NCBI RefSeq assembly: GCF_030247185.1
Contig: NC_080572.1
Span: 228,833,435-228,897,434, forward strand
Direction of reading: 5' to 3'
DNA from: Malaya genurostris
Taxonomy: Eukaryota; Arthropoda; Insecta; Diptera; Culicidae
Length of the DNA: 64,000 nt
Shown: in pieces, positions 10,341 to 21,407 of the stretch
How positions within the stretch are numbered: position 1 is the stretch's first letter
Layout of the letters: the number at the start of each line of letters is the position of its first letter
The notes under the pieces: model-generated
What the model was told of the DNA's origin: nothing
What the model saw: only the letters and a program-made list of their open reading frames with translations
Database searches by the model: none
Position numbers and translations under genes: made by a program

Positions 10341-12837
10341 CTCCACATAAAAGTAAGATGTATTCACGACAAAAAATTTTTGTCAATCACAAATTTCAAT
10401 ATATTTCGTGTCCGTTTTCCATAAGATCTTTCCTTACCTCAGCATTTCAGCATCTATCACCAAAAAAAAAAAATGGTTACCCGCGAAAAATAAAATATTA
10501 CAAAAGTCGCATCTATTTTGGACGCGTTCCTTTATTTGAACGCCCAACACGCCACGTCAGCTTTTGCACCAGCCGGTGACAGTCATTCTTCTAGCCGCTT
10601 TGTAACGTACCGATATTGAAAATTCCATCGAATACCAGAAGGTGTAGAAAAAAAATGCACCGCATGTCGAGGTGGTGACGGTATCCCAATCCAGACGACG
10701 TGAGCACAATTTTGCGGGTGTCATTTGCTTCTTTCGCGAAAATTCACTCATCCACCGTTTGTCAAACATGTCCTGCGTTTTTTAGCCCTGCTGTTGAATT
10801 ATACTGTCTGTCCGTTTTTCTCTATCTCTCTCGCGCGCACACACACACGCACTCACACTGACTGATGGGGTGCAAAGCCATTCGTCACCTTGGCTAGAAT
10901 TTCATTCCGATGCGACCGCCAATCGAACCGGTGTCCTGTGCGGTTAGCTCGAAGCGAACGGTTGCTATCCGTGCACAACCTCGGGGCACTGCGAGATGGT
11001 GAGCCTCCTGATAGGGTATGAAAAATCAGCAAATAAATCCTGCTTCAACTGAACAACGGTGAGCAAACATCCTCGGGTTCGGGTGCCACTATTCAACGGG
11101 TTCAATTGAGTGTAAAAAGGATATTCTGACTGCAGCTCAACCACTTCTTGTTGTTCTGGTTGGATTTTTCCATCGAAGTGGGTGTGTGACACCCGGAGCA
11201 CGTATAGCGAGAATCCTAATGCTGATAGTAAAACTCAACAAAAGCCCCGGAATCGACAGAGCTTGAAGAATGGCGATTTTTTTTTGCAGCAGCAGCATCC
11301 GCAACAGCGATTCGGATCTGGCTAGACGACGTGACGAAAGCTTCGCACTAGCTCCGATCATCCATCGGCGAAACGATCGATCGGCTGGGTGGCTTGAGGT
11401 GGTGATGCACAATTGCACCCGAAGTACGTGCGTATGTAAATTCACGGATTTCCGCTCCAATGCAGGATTGTTGGATACTCGCTGGATACCGACCGAGGAT
11501 GATGAGTTGGTTTTGAATGGAGCTGTAGGCGCACAAAAATTGCAACGGATGCGAAAGAGCGTCACACCGCAGGTGGTTTTCGATGTGGCTCGGAAGTGAT
11601 GTCTTTTGTTGGGTGGAATCACGCGGCTACTTGGCATACCGGTTGCATTTGAAAGACGAAGAATGTAACCCAGATTGAGATCATATCATCAGTAATGAGC
11701 GATGGAATGCAGCCAATATTGTCATTGAAATAGGAATTTCGCAGAAATCGATACCATCCCGTTATTATATTGCGTTATTGTTTAATCAGATTGTTGGACT
11801 GTTGATGGAAATTTCTCAGAATGCGATAAAGCGATGAATTCCAGTGTGGCCACAATTTTCCGTTTTGGTAATGCAAATATGTGCCACGCCCGGAGGTGTT
11901 GCTGCGGTTGGTCCTGCTATTGCATCCCTAATCAGTGTGCAAATAGTTTACTTTCCGAACAGAATCGCGGGTGGGTTTGGAAAAACCCTCTCTCCCTCCT
12001 CTCTTCCATCTTCTAGTGAACTGGATGGTGCAGAGATTTTTCGACAGGTTGAAGCTGAGCACTACCGAACACCGGAATCTATGATGCTCTGCATTCGAAA
12101 CGGTACGGAATTACTAATTGCAGCCCATAAACATGACCGTATTACCCGCGGCTGCATCCGTCTAATGTGCGGCTTGTGAAAGCTTGCGTAAAATTTATTC
12201 TGCTAATGTGGTTTAATTAGTGCATCGTTTCTCACGAAGATGCAAGCTTATTGAGCTGATGCAAACTCCGACAGACAGCCATTCCTTCATTCATCAGACC
12301 AGCTGCGATACGATGCTCCTTCGCGGGCTTGTTGTTTGCTGCGTTCGGTCAGGTATTTGATTCCTCGGAATTTATAATTCTTCCTGTTTAGGTCGATATT
12401 AAAGTTTTCCAGCAATCGTTATATTGAAACGTAATGTTAATACTCGTTCCACTGATTGAATTTGTTGATCTTCACCAGGTATACCGGTATGAACTGTGTA
12501 TTATGCCTTTCTCTATAGAAGATAGTGTTATATACCATTAGACTGAATTCAGAACCTGGATTCAGGTTTAGAATTTAGTTCCAGAATATTTAGTTCCAGA
12601 TTCAAAAGTTAAAACTAAAAATCTGAAGCTGAATCCTAATTCTGGTTTCTGCAACTCTTGACTAGATTTTGGAACTGAATTAAAGTTCGAATTTTGAATT
12701 CAAAATTCTTATTCAGGAATTCTTAGTCCGGGTTGGCAGTTTAATGCATAGGGTGCTGGTATTACAAGTTAGTGATCTTCGTGCCCCGAACTTGAAGGAT
12801 TCCTAGTGTCAGTAAGATCGTAGTACTAGCAATGCAA
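10341..12837. other. GC-richer single-copy-looking region, no gene identified
   Basis: From about 10530 to 12350 base composition rises and no family repeats appear. An interrupted CA/CT-rich tract lies at 10820-10860. On the minus strand about 11300-10965 two adjacent frames give a hydrophobic stretch (LQALSIPGLLLSFTISI) followed, after a frame change, by a longer open stretch. This could be a signal-peptide exon or chance. I cannot name a protein. It may be host sequence such as a 5' exon or regulatory DNA. Confidence 0.35.
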
Positions 12838-12851
12838 TGATTATGTATGCT

Positions 12852-12975
12852 ATGAATCGGCTGCGAAGTTTGTTGAAACAGAAAGGCCAAATTTCACCAA
12901 ATGTGAGAGGGCTGTCTACGATGCAGTTCGGCTTCCGCAAGGGAAAATCGACGGTGGATGCAATTCGGACCGTCG
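12852..12975 (+). pseudogene. LINE reverse-transcriptase fragment, interrupted by the foldback element
   Basis: The frame gives LSTMQFGFRKGKSTVDAIRT, the QFGFRxGxSTxDAI signature of R1/LOA/I-type reverse transcriptases, preceded by MNRLRSLLKQKGQ. The frame is broken at 12975 and resumes at 16562 as VEKAE once one CGTCG copy is removed. Only about 140 bp of the RT survives. Confidence 0.8.
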
Positions 12976-13268
12976 CACAGTGGTTCGAATCAATAAAAAC
13001 GTGGACATAAATCAGTAGCTGCCAAACCGTTCTTTTAATGCATATAGTTGCTTCGAAGAAATTATTTACAAATATATAACGCGTAATTTGATCCTATCAT
13101 TAATTGTTCATGGCCTACTTTGACAAAAAATGTAACCATAACTTTTTTTCTGAAGAGATAGAAATTTTTTTTCTTCTACAAAGTTTTAGAACTATTACAA
13201 ATAATTTACTTTGTCGAATATACCAAAAGTCTAGGTCGCACCGTTTCGGATATACAAGGCGTTTTTAT

Positions 13269-13830
13269 GGCAACCCCCTTAAAATCAGTTTTTTATTCAT
13301 AAATTGTTTCGAGTTATTTTGTTATGCATACTTTGTTTGGAGTAATTGTAGAATTTATAAAATCGCATATTTTTGTTGAAGATAGTGCATAAGTTTGTTC
13401 TTTCCTGACAAAGTTATGCAACATTTTACCTTTTTTTACCTAGGATAAAACCTTGCACCGAAGCGAAATATGCAACTTTATGCAGCTGATTTTTACAAAA
13501 TTTGTAGGAAAAGATGTGCCCAATATCATAAAAAAAATCTAAGTGGAACTCGGTGGAACTTTTTTTTAGGTCTTTTCAAAGTTAGTTTTAATTACTGAAT
13601 TATGGCAACCCCCTTAAAACTAGTTTTCTAGTCATAACTTGTTTCGAGTTATTTTTTATGCATACTTCGTTTGGAATAATTGTAGAAAATATAAAATTTC
13701 ATAATTTTGTAGAAGTTTATTCTTTTCTGGAAAATTTATGCATAATTTTACCTTTTTTTATCTAGGAAACCTTGTGCCGGAGCGAAATATGCAACTTAAT
13801 GCAGCAAACTTTAATAATACTTATAGGAGA
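13269..13830. repeat. 335 bp tandem duplication inside the foldback arm
   Basis: GGCAACCCCCTTAAAA begins at 13269 and again at 13604 and the following ~225 bases align (for example GAGCGAAATATGCAACTT). The same duplication is mirrored in the right arm, so it predates the palindrome. Confidence 0.75.
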
Positions 13831-13942
13831 ACATGTACCTTATCCAATTTATTTTCCAATGAGTATATCTTGAGTACTCTTCGTGTGACTCATTTTCACT
13901 ATGGTCATGCTGAAACCATGAATGGTTAAGAAACAGAGGGCG

Positions 13943-14260
13943 CACAGTGGTCCAAAACTGGAAAAAGACGGTCACAAGTCTGTACAGACTCTCACTGATT
14001 TTTAAGAGCTAACGTGTCTTCGAAGAAGTTTTACAAAATTCTATAACACTTCTTTTGAAAGAAGCACCTTAATTTTTGTTAAGGAGGTAGCACCGATTTA
14101 GAAAAAAAAAAATTTTGTTTTTGACGAAAATTTTTTTTTCTATCTCATTTCAAAGAAAAAAACATTTCAAGTATTTTTGCTGAAGATATGAATAATGTAA
14201 AAAAAAATATTTTTTGAGATATTCGCTTTATTTTAAAAACAGTTTTTTTTTGATTTACCT
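13943..14260 (+). mobile_element. One end of another CACAGTGG-terminal element
   Basis: CACAGTGGTCCAAAACTGG starts immediately after the left arm (5' flank GGGCG). Sequence resembling the internal parts of these elements follows (TCTTCGAAGAAGTTTTACAAA, TTTCTATCTCATTTC). No matching right end is visible, so it is truncated or rearranged. Confidence 0.5.
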
Positions 14261-14417
14261 ACGTAGAATTTATCTCTATTACCTAAGTATCTACTACAAA
14301 GTTAGCATTTAAATGAGTAACTTTTCCCAACACTTTTCACAACCTTATCAATCAACTAGGTAGTTAATGTTACCTAATAAATCATTACAATATGTCACTT
14401 AGTCGCATTGCATTCGA

Positions 14418-14529
14418 TCAATAAATATCAGTCACGCTATCGTCCGAGTTTTCCGTATCGCTAATTTCTTGTTCTGTTGTAAGTTGTAGCATATCAATTG
14501 CTTCCAGTGACAATTTCTTTCTAGTTTTG
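14418..14529 (-). pseudogene. C-terminal fragment of an unknown protein
   Basis: A minus-strand frame without stops ends in an acidic tail (TEQEISDTENSDDSVTDIY, then TGA at 14420-14418). It sits in the spacer of the foldback element and may be the remnant of a transposase C terminus. The family is not recognised. Confidence 0.3.
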
Positions 14530-14579
14530 ATAATAGATATGATAGTAATAAATATTCGAAATCAGTGGGTCAGACGCTA

Positions 14580-14859
14580 CACAGAAAGAAATAATGAAAT
14601 TTACACGAGATGTAAATCTAAGTAACGTGGAATAGACATGGGTTGAATCGAAATTTTGATTGAAAACCTTCATCGATGCAAAACTAAATTGAATTGCATA
14701 GAATTTTCAATGAATATAACTGTATCTTTCAATTAACGCTTATTTTGCGATTAAATTGTATTGAAACGTACAGAATTGTAAAGTAATTTTATGTTTAATT
14801 ACCTGCTCCAAATATGTGCATGAAAATAGATGTAAATTCACAAAATATTTTTATCTGTG
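14580..14859. mobile_element. 280 bp MITE with TA target duplication
   Basis: The ends CACAGAAAGAAATAATG and TATTTTTATCTGTG are imperfect inverted repeats flanked by TA (14578-14579, 14860-14861). Subterminal AGATGTAAAT is also repeated on both sides. Confidence 0.65.
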
Positions 14860-15409
14860 TACTAGGAGCCTACAAAAAACATCTGTCATCGTTTTTTCAC
14901 GGCTGTTTTTCCTCGTGCCCAAGTTTGGATTTTTTTTATTTGTTTATTAATTTTTAACTTTTTTCATTCAATAAACTATAAAGGTTGTTTTATGGAATCG
15001 CTTATTTGAAACCTAAGAAAAAACCGTGCATTCATGCCTTGGACGATTTTTTGTATCTTTGTTATATTTTACAGGCTGTTGAAAAAAGGCTTTGTGTGAA
15101 ATACCCCATGGATTATTACTATACATACTGTGCACGTATGCAAATATATGAAAGATATTTCTATCCTATTTCCGACTACCAGTCTGGACGCGCGTAAACA
15201 CGCATAAACAAGTTCATGCTTGCACGCGCAACTTAAGCAAATTGTTGCGATTTTTATTTTGTTACTTTTTACAAATGACAATATTAGAATAAATCTAAGT
15301 GGAACTAGATGCAATTTTAGGCCTTTTCAAATTTAGTTTTAATTATTGAAAATCCGAAAAATTATCAAAACTTCAACACATATTTAAAAAATGGAAAAAT
15401 GTTTTCTAG

Positions 15410-15592
15410 ACAAAATATGATAAAGTATTGTTAAAGTACAAACCTTTACGAAGAGATTTCATGTTTGAACGTGTAAATAAATTGAGTTATCGCGAAGCAA
15501 CACGATTTTTAAGACGAGATGTTGATCGGGCGAGGCTCACTGCAAAAGTGAGTTACAGAAATCGCAGACGCGTGACGCCCTCTGTTTCTTAA
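15410..15592 (+). pseudogene. Arginine-rich protein fragment, unknown
   Basis: Sixty codons without a stop give KYDKVLLKYKPLRRDFMFER, then LSYREATRFLRRDVDRARL and SYRNRRRV. The stop TAA (15590-15592) lies inside the start of the right inverted arm. Position and composition suggest the C-terminal end of a gene once carried by the foldback element. I do not recognise the family. Confidence 0.35.
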
Positions 15593-16561
15593 CCATTCAT
15601 GGTTTCAGCATGGCCATAGTGAAAATGAGTCACACGAATATTACTCAAGATATTCTCATTGGAACATAAATTTGATAAGGTACATGTTCTCTTATAAGTA
15701 TTATAAAAGTTAGCTGCATTAAGTTGCATATTTCGCTTCGGCACAAGGTTTCCTAGGTAAAAAAAGGTAAAATTATGCATAAATTTTCCAGAAAAGAATA
15801 AACTTATGCATTAGCTTCTACAAAATTATGAAATTTTATATTTTCTACAATTATTCCAAACGAAGTATGCATAAAAAAATAACTCGAAACAAGTTATGAC
15901 TAGAAAACTAGTTTTAAGGGGGTTGCCATAATTCAGTAATTAAAACTAACTTTGAAAAGACCTAAAAAAAAAGTTCCACCGAGTTCCACTTAGATTTTTT
16001 TTTATGATATTTGGCACATCTTTTCCTACAAATTTTGTAAAAATCAGCTGCATAAAGTTGCATATTTCGCTTCGGTGCAAGGTTTTATCCTATGTAAAAA
16101 AAGGTAAAATGTTGCATAACTTTGTCAGGAAAGAACAAACTTATGCACTATCTTCAACAAAAATATGCGATTTTATAAATTCTACAATTATTCCAAACAA
16201 AGTATGCATAACAAAATAACTCGAAACAATTTATGAATAAAAAACTGATTTTAAGGGGGTTGCCATAAAAACGCCTTGTATATCCGAAACGGTGCGACCT
16301 AGACTTTTGGTACATTTGACAAAGTAAATTATTTTTAATAGTTCTAAAACTTTGTAGAAGAAAAAAAATTTCTATCTCCTCAGAAAAAAGTTATGGTTAC
16401 ATTTTTTGTCAAAGTAGGCCATGAACAATTAATGATAGGATCAAATTACGCGTTATATATTTGTAAATCATTTCTTCAAAGCAACTATATGCATTAAAAG
16501 AACGGTTTGGCAGCTACTGATTTATGTCCACGTTTTTATTGATTCGAACCACTGTGCGTCG

Positions 16562-16577
16562 TCGAGAAGGCGGAAAG
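16562..16577 (+). pseudogene. Continuation of the interrupted LINE reverse transcriptase
   Basis: TCGAGAAGGCGGAAAG continues the frame broken at 12975 (..RTV-VEKAE). It stops at the next element. Confidence 0.7.
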
Positions 16578-16773
16578 TAGAGATGGTCGGGTCTCGGGTA
16601 TTTTACCCGAAACCCGACCCGTACCCGTACCCGACGGGTTTTTGGTTGAGTACGGGTTAATATTTTTATTTTCAATCGGGTACGGGTCGGGCACGGGTAA
16701 AAAGTTTTACTGCTCACTCGGGTACGGGTCGGGTACGGGTAATTTTTGTTTCGGATCGATTACCCGACCATCT
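16576..16773. mobile_element. Short element made of GGGTACGGGT-type repeats (hAT-like ends)
   Basis: AGATGGTCGGGT at 16581 and ACCCGACCATCT near 16762-16773 are inverted, and the interior is mostly GGGTACGGGTC-like units in both orientations. TAGRGATG-type ends are common in hAT MITEs. Assignment is tentative. Confidence 0.5.
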
Positions 16774-16945
16774 GAACTTCACATAAATATGTTTACACGT
16801 TGACGAGAATTTTTTATTGCAAAACAGATCTTCCGACAAATGAACAGTTTGATTCAAGGGGTTTTGACATTCGCGCATAGGACCAGACCTGACAACTGGC
16901 ATCTTTTTCCAGAAAAAAACATTTCTTTTATTCATTAAAAAAACC

Positions 16946-17580
16946 TGTTTTAATCCACCTAGTGGTGTAATGATGCCTGTCTCATATATATAATATTGTG
17001 ATATTCTATTCAAAATTTTTCTCTTCGATTTTTGAAAGAAACCAAGAGATTGTTCATGCATAACATACAGAATAAAACAGTGCTTTGATTGAGTAAGTCA
17101 TCCTTAAGAAAACGAAATGGGTTCACTATTATATGCCCTTCCGGTACCGGAACTCGAGAAGCGGTATATTCAAAGTCGGTTCGTACAGCCACCAACTAAC
17201 ATGACACACAAACTCTTCTAGTACATACGCACTCTAAATTACGATTTAAATGTTTGTTGCATCCGAAAATATTTTAAGTGACGGTGTACAATATTGAACA
17301 CACTTTACCCTATAATTCCGGAACCGAAAGTCGGATCCGAATGAGATTCAGGAATTCCGCATGGGACCACGAGACCTTTCATTTGAATCTAAGTTTGTCA
17401 AAATCGGTTCAGCCATCTCCGAGAAAACCTAGTGAGATTATTTGACACATACACACACACAGACATTGCTAAGCTCGATGAACTGAGTCGAATGGTATAT
17501 GACACTTAACCCTCCGGGCCAATTTTCACTAGTCGGTTTTTCAAGTGATTGCATAACCTTTCTATATGAGAAAGGCAAAA
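16946..17580 (-). mobile_element. Family A repeat, full-length copy
   Basis: 3' end motif TAATCCACCTAGTGGTG at 16951, body phrases CCGGAACCGAAAGTCGG and CAAAATCGGTTCAGCCATC, a short CA microsatellite, and the 5' end CCTTTCTATATGAGAAAGGC at 17560. Sequence is close to the copy at 54511-55292, so both belong to one subfamily. Confidence 0.8.
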
Positions 17581-18976
17581 ACGATCACATCAAAGTTACG
17601 TGAAAAGGTATGTGAATATTTTCCACCCTACTTTTTTATAACATTTTTAATAAGACACACTGCCTTAGCTCTAAGATGTTGCGGTCAGACCCTACTTTTC
17701 ACGTAGGTTTTAATGGACTGCCATTTTAAAGCTGTTTAATGCACAATCAAGTAAAAATTATTTGATTCATATATAAAATGTAGTGTAGTACTCATATCAC
17801 ATTCAGATACCAGAAAACCGTTATTTTAAATATTGGTTGGAGATTTTCTCAATTTTTCATATAAATGATTAGGATTCTAACCATAAAAACATTAACATTT
17901 ATTTCAGAAAATCTGCATAGAAGTTCTTCTTATCCTTCACTTCTGAGTGGTGTCACCTCACTTGAAATGACACCGATTGATGGCACAGCAAGTTAGGCTA
18001 TATTGCCAGTTAATTTTCGTTTCTTTTCACTGGACTACAAATGAAAATCTCGATGCGTGACAACGTGGAGTCGCAAAAGTAAGGGTGAAAATCTTTTCTC
18101 GCGAAATACTCAAATTTTCACTCGTTGAGAGTTCCACCGGAAGTGGCACAGAAGTTCAATTGCTATAAAAACCACCAGCTACCGTTAACATCGTGGGTGT
18201 GGGTTTGTGAGCCTTACAAAACGATCATATATTTGACAGATTAATTCAAATCAAAATCATAATTCATTTTGCTTCGTAGTAAAAAATTTTATCCAAAAAA
18301 AATTCTCACGAGTGTTCAAACTACTTACACTTGAAGGACTCACTGTTCACCATTTTCAAAATTGAATTTTTCACACCGGGAATACACGTACATTGTTTGA
18401 TGTTTGGACAATTCACGTAAACGAACTGATGGTACTCTATTCATTTTAGGGGATGTTCGCATAACATTCATTTTCGTCACGTATAATATTCAATTTGACA
18501 TTTTGAACCATTTTACGTGATTTTTCAAGTGATTCGAATGTGAATTTTTATTTGTGTGTCAAGATAATAAGCACGCTTACTTGTGGTTCTAAAGAATTGG
18601 ATCAAAAGTCGCACTGTTTCGTAAAAACCATACCTACCCAAAATTGAATACTACGGGTATTACGACATTTTGTGTAAATATGCTTCTCGAAAAATAGTAT
18701 ATTTCCCTCTTAATAATGCCCAAAAAGACACATATGGAAAGTTTCTGCATGTAGCTGATGAAATTATGACTAAGCTTCCATCCAAAATTAAAACAATTAA
18801 ATTAAATTATATATATAATCAGCGCAAAGCGACTTTATCCCAGACATTGAAAATGATAGCATTTTACTTCCTCTCGTTGCAACGTTGGGGAGAATGAAAC
18901 ACTTCTTTGCTTGTTTGGCAAAATATCCAGACTAAGTCCTAATAAAAAAAAATCATGTAAAAAATAATGATAATAA
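17581..18976. other. Unassigned sequence
   Basis: No recognisable gene or complete element. Several TTACGTGA/TCACGTA words occur near both ends, which could mark an old MITE, but I cannot define termini. Confidence 0.4.
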
Positions 18977-19503
18977 CTCACAGGAATGTAATCTTTTCGT
19001 TAAATGTTTTCAACAAATCTACACGAAGCTTTCTGAAAACGAACACGAATATCTAAATTTCTTTCAAGAGTTTACTAAAGATATTCAAGTAAATCAGATC
19101 GAAGTGATGCCCTAGATAAATTGGATTTCCCTAAAAGTGCCGGACCTGATGGAATTCCACCCATATTCACGGAAAAATTAGCGTTAGATCTTACAACCCT
19201 TATTGTACCCCTGGCTGTTTTAATAAATCGCTTCAGGCTTGAATTTTTTTCAGATACGTGGAAGAACTCTTTTCTTATACTAATCTAGAGAACATGGAAA
19301 AACAGGCATATGTAACTATCGGAGGATTGCTATTTCTTCATTCATTCCAAAGCTCTTGGAAGTGATGGTTAATGACAAATTGTTTAGTCAAATAAAAAAT
19401 GGAATTACCCACATGCAATATGGATTTTTTAAAGGATGTTCCACTACTACTAACTTACTGGAATTCGTCCACTATACCCTGATCGCTACGGACAAGAGAA
19501 TTT
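18977..19503 (+). pseudogene. Jockey-type LINE ORF2: linker and N-terminal reverse transcriptase
   Basis: Translation gives KCFQQIYTKLSENEHEYLNF, then after a frameshift LDKLDFPKSAGPDGIPPIFT, NYRRIAISSFIPKLLEVMVN and THMQYGFFKGCSTTTNLLEF. These match RT blocks 1-4 of Jockey-clade LINEs (SAGPDGIP, IPKLxE, QxGFxKGxSTxTNLLEF). There are frameshifts near 19110 and 19290 and the frame is lost at about 19503, where family A sequence begins. Continuation is at 20284. Confidence 0.85.
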
Positions 19504-20283
19504 CATTTGTATCAGACTTCCGGTTCCGGAGTTATAGGGTAAAGTGTGTTACATATTGTACACCGTCACATAAACCGGCGAAACAAAACACGTAAAAAAA
19601 ATTCTAAACTGGTCTCAAAACTGCACAAATCGATAGTCATTATCAGTAGGCAACTACACAAACCGATTCCGGCTATCCTGGTTCCCGCTATCCGGTTCCG
19701 GAAGTGCCGGAAATGGTGGTCATATGTACCAAAATGGATCTCACTCACTTTTCTCAGCGATGGTTTGACCGATTTCCACAAACTTAGATGCAAGTGAAAG
19801 GTCTTACGGTCCCATACGGAATTGCTGAATTTTATAAGGATCTGACTTCCGGTTCCGGAGTTATAGGGTAAAGTGTGTTCAATATTGTACACCGTCACTT
19901 AAACTGGCGGAACAAAAACCGTAAAAAAAATATAAAGTGGACTCCAAACCGTTATTCCCAATCTTAGGGTCAATTGAAAGGTCTTATGGTCCTACCAAAA
20001 ATTACTGCATATTTTCGGATGCAACAAACATTTAAATCGTAATTTAGAGTGCGTACTAGTAGAGTTTGTATGACATGTTAGTTGGTGGCCGTACGAACCG
20101 ACTTTGATTATACCGGTTCTCGAGGTCCGGTGCCGGAAGTGCATATAATAGTGAAACCACTTCGTTTTCTTAAGGATACGCAATCAAAGCACTGTTTTAT
20201 TCTGAATGTTCTGCACAAACAATCTCTTGGTTTCTTTCAAAAATCCAAGAGAAAAATTTTGAATAGAATACCACAATATTATA
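19504..20283 (+). mobile_element. Family A repeats inserted in the LINE
   Basis: Two consecutive family A segments (from about 19504 and from about 19727), both with GACTTCCGGTTCCGGAG and GTGTACACCGTCAC-like text. The second ends at GAATACCACAATATTATA, lacking the usual 3' terminus, and LINE coding sequence resumes at once. Confidence 0.75.
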
Positions 20284-20740
20284 TGCGATTAAATGGTAGT
20301 AGAATAGCATTCAGTAAGAATCGAAACACACCAGACTTGATTCTCACTCGAGGAAATCAAACAGTTAAAAAATGCGAAAGAATTAGATACTTAGGAATAA
20401 TACTAGATTCTAAAATGACGATCATTAATAGAGTCAATAACATGCTTGGATTCATAAAACGATTTTGTTACTATTTTCACGATCCATACACAATTAAAAC
20501 ATTATACATTGCCTATGTTCGATCAATACTAGAATACTGATGGCTTAGTTTGGTCACCTAACTTAATCACATGGGAAGATCGAAACAGAATCAGTACAAA
20601 AACAGCTTTTATTATTTGCACTTCGTAAATTAGGTTGGACAAGACTTCCTCTTCCGTCCTATAAAGTCCGCTGTATACTGATAAGTATTCAAACATTGAA
20701 AGAACGTAGAGAATTTTCATTGGTCTCATTTATATGAGTC
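20284..20740 (+). pseudogene. Jockey-type LINE ORF2: RT thumb and C-terminal region
   Basis: The frame reads CERIRYLGIILDSKMTI, NNMLGFIKRFCYYFHDPYTI and TLYIAYVRSILEY, typical of the conserved region downstream of the RT palm. After two frame changes it continues FALRKLGWTRLPLPSYKVRC and TLKERREFSLVSF. The catalytic FADD segment is not present between 19503 and 20284. Confidence 0.85.
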
Positions 20741-21036
20741 AAGGACGAAACGGAAAAATAATAAAAAACGATTATGTGCCCTAACAGAAAATTTGGCAAA
20801 CCCCTAATGACCCAACCTGTAACCAGAAATAGTCGAAAACACGTTTTCGTTCGGCACGTCAGAAAAGACATTGCACTTCGTTGCAAAACAAAAAGTGTTC
20901 TGTAAGTAGCAGAAACTTTACGTCTGCTTAGCGATTCAAATTGAACTGCCAAGTTTAGCACTAAGCAGTTCAATTTGGACTGCTCTGCACTGATAAGTCA
21001 AAGACGAAACGTAAATATAACGAAATATCTTTATTA
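20741..21036 (+). other. Probable LINE tail, degraded
   Basis: Sequence between the ORF2 remnant and the hAT-like insertion. By position it should be the end of ORF2 and 3' UTR; contains AGTTCAATTT repeats around 20936-20980 but no clear frame. Confidence 0.4.
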
Positions 21037-21217
21037 CAGGGTTGTTACGGTCAATTTTCACCTTGATAAAACCAAAACTTACGAGAAGGCGGCTCTAGCA
21101 AATGTTTTCTTCAAAGTACAAAATTTCGGTTTTATGCTCTCCGATCTCGAGTGAGTAAAAATTTGCTATTTCAGCAGAGCTGTTACCAGGAATTACAAAA
21201 ACTTTTCGATATATGTG

Positions 21218-21364
21218 ATTGCGTTTTGCCATTGCAATATGGAAATCGAAAGAAGATTTTCGCACTCAAGGATATTGATGTCTGATGGAAGATGTCATCT
21301 TAGTGAAAACACATTCAATAATGCAAAGAACGCAAAAAATGTAATGTTATTCCTCGATTATTAG
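21218..21364 (+). pseudogene. hAT-type transposase C terminus
   Basis: IERRFSHSRILMSDGRCHLS followed by ENTFNNAKNAKNVMLF and stop resembles the hAT C-terminal dimerisation region (ERxFSxxKxxLTDxRxSLSExxxN). The rest of the transposase is missing, so the enclosing element has an internal deletion. Confidence 0.55.
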
Positions 21365-21407
21365 GTCGAGGATAGTCAAGTTGGACAAAAAAAAGAAGAA
21401 ATAGTTA

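Larger units (their letters stand above)
12976..16556. mobile_element. 3.58 kb foldback element with CACAGTGG termini and CGTCG target duplication (Transib-like)
   Basis: Left arm 12976-13942 and right arm 15576-16556 are inverted copies; the outermost bases are CACAGTGGTTCGAATC and its complement. CGTCG lies at 12971-12975 and 16557-16561. Removing the element and one CGTCG restores the reading frame of a LINE reverse transcriptase. Transib transposons make 5 bp duplications with a preference for CG-rich CGNCG sites, and their ends resemble the RSS heptamer CACAGTG. The central 1.6 kb holds a second CACAGTGG end, a MITE and two short coding remnants. No complete transposase is present, so I infer a non-autonomous element. 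Confidence 0.8.

Noticed and set aside
11137..11637. 166-codon minus-strand frame as a secreted protein
   Set aside because: The hydrophobic stretch is far from the first ATG, and extension needs a frame change; evidence is too thin for a gene call.
17590..18550. Possible MITE with TTACGTGA-type ends
   Set aside because: Candidate ends match too poorly and no target duplication could be found.
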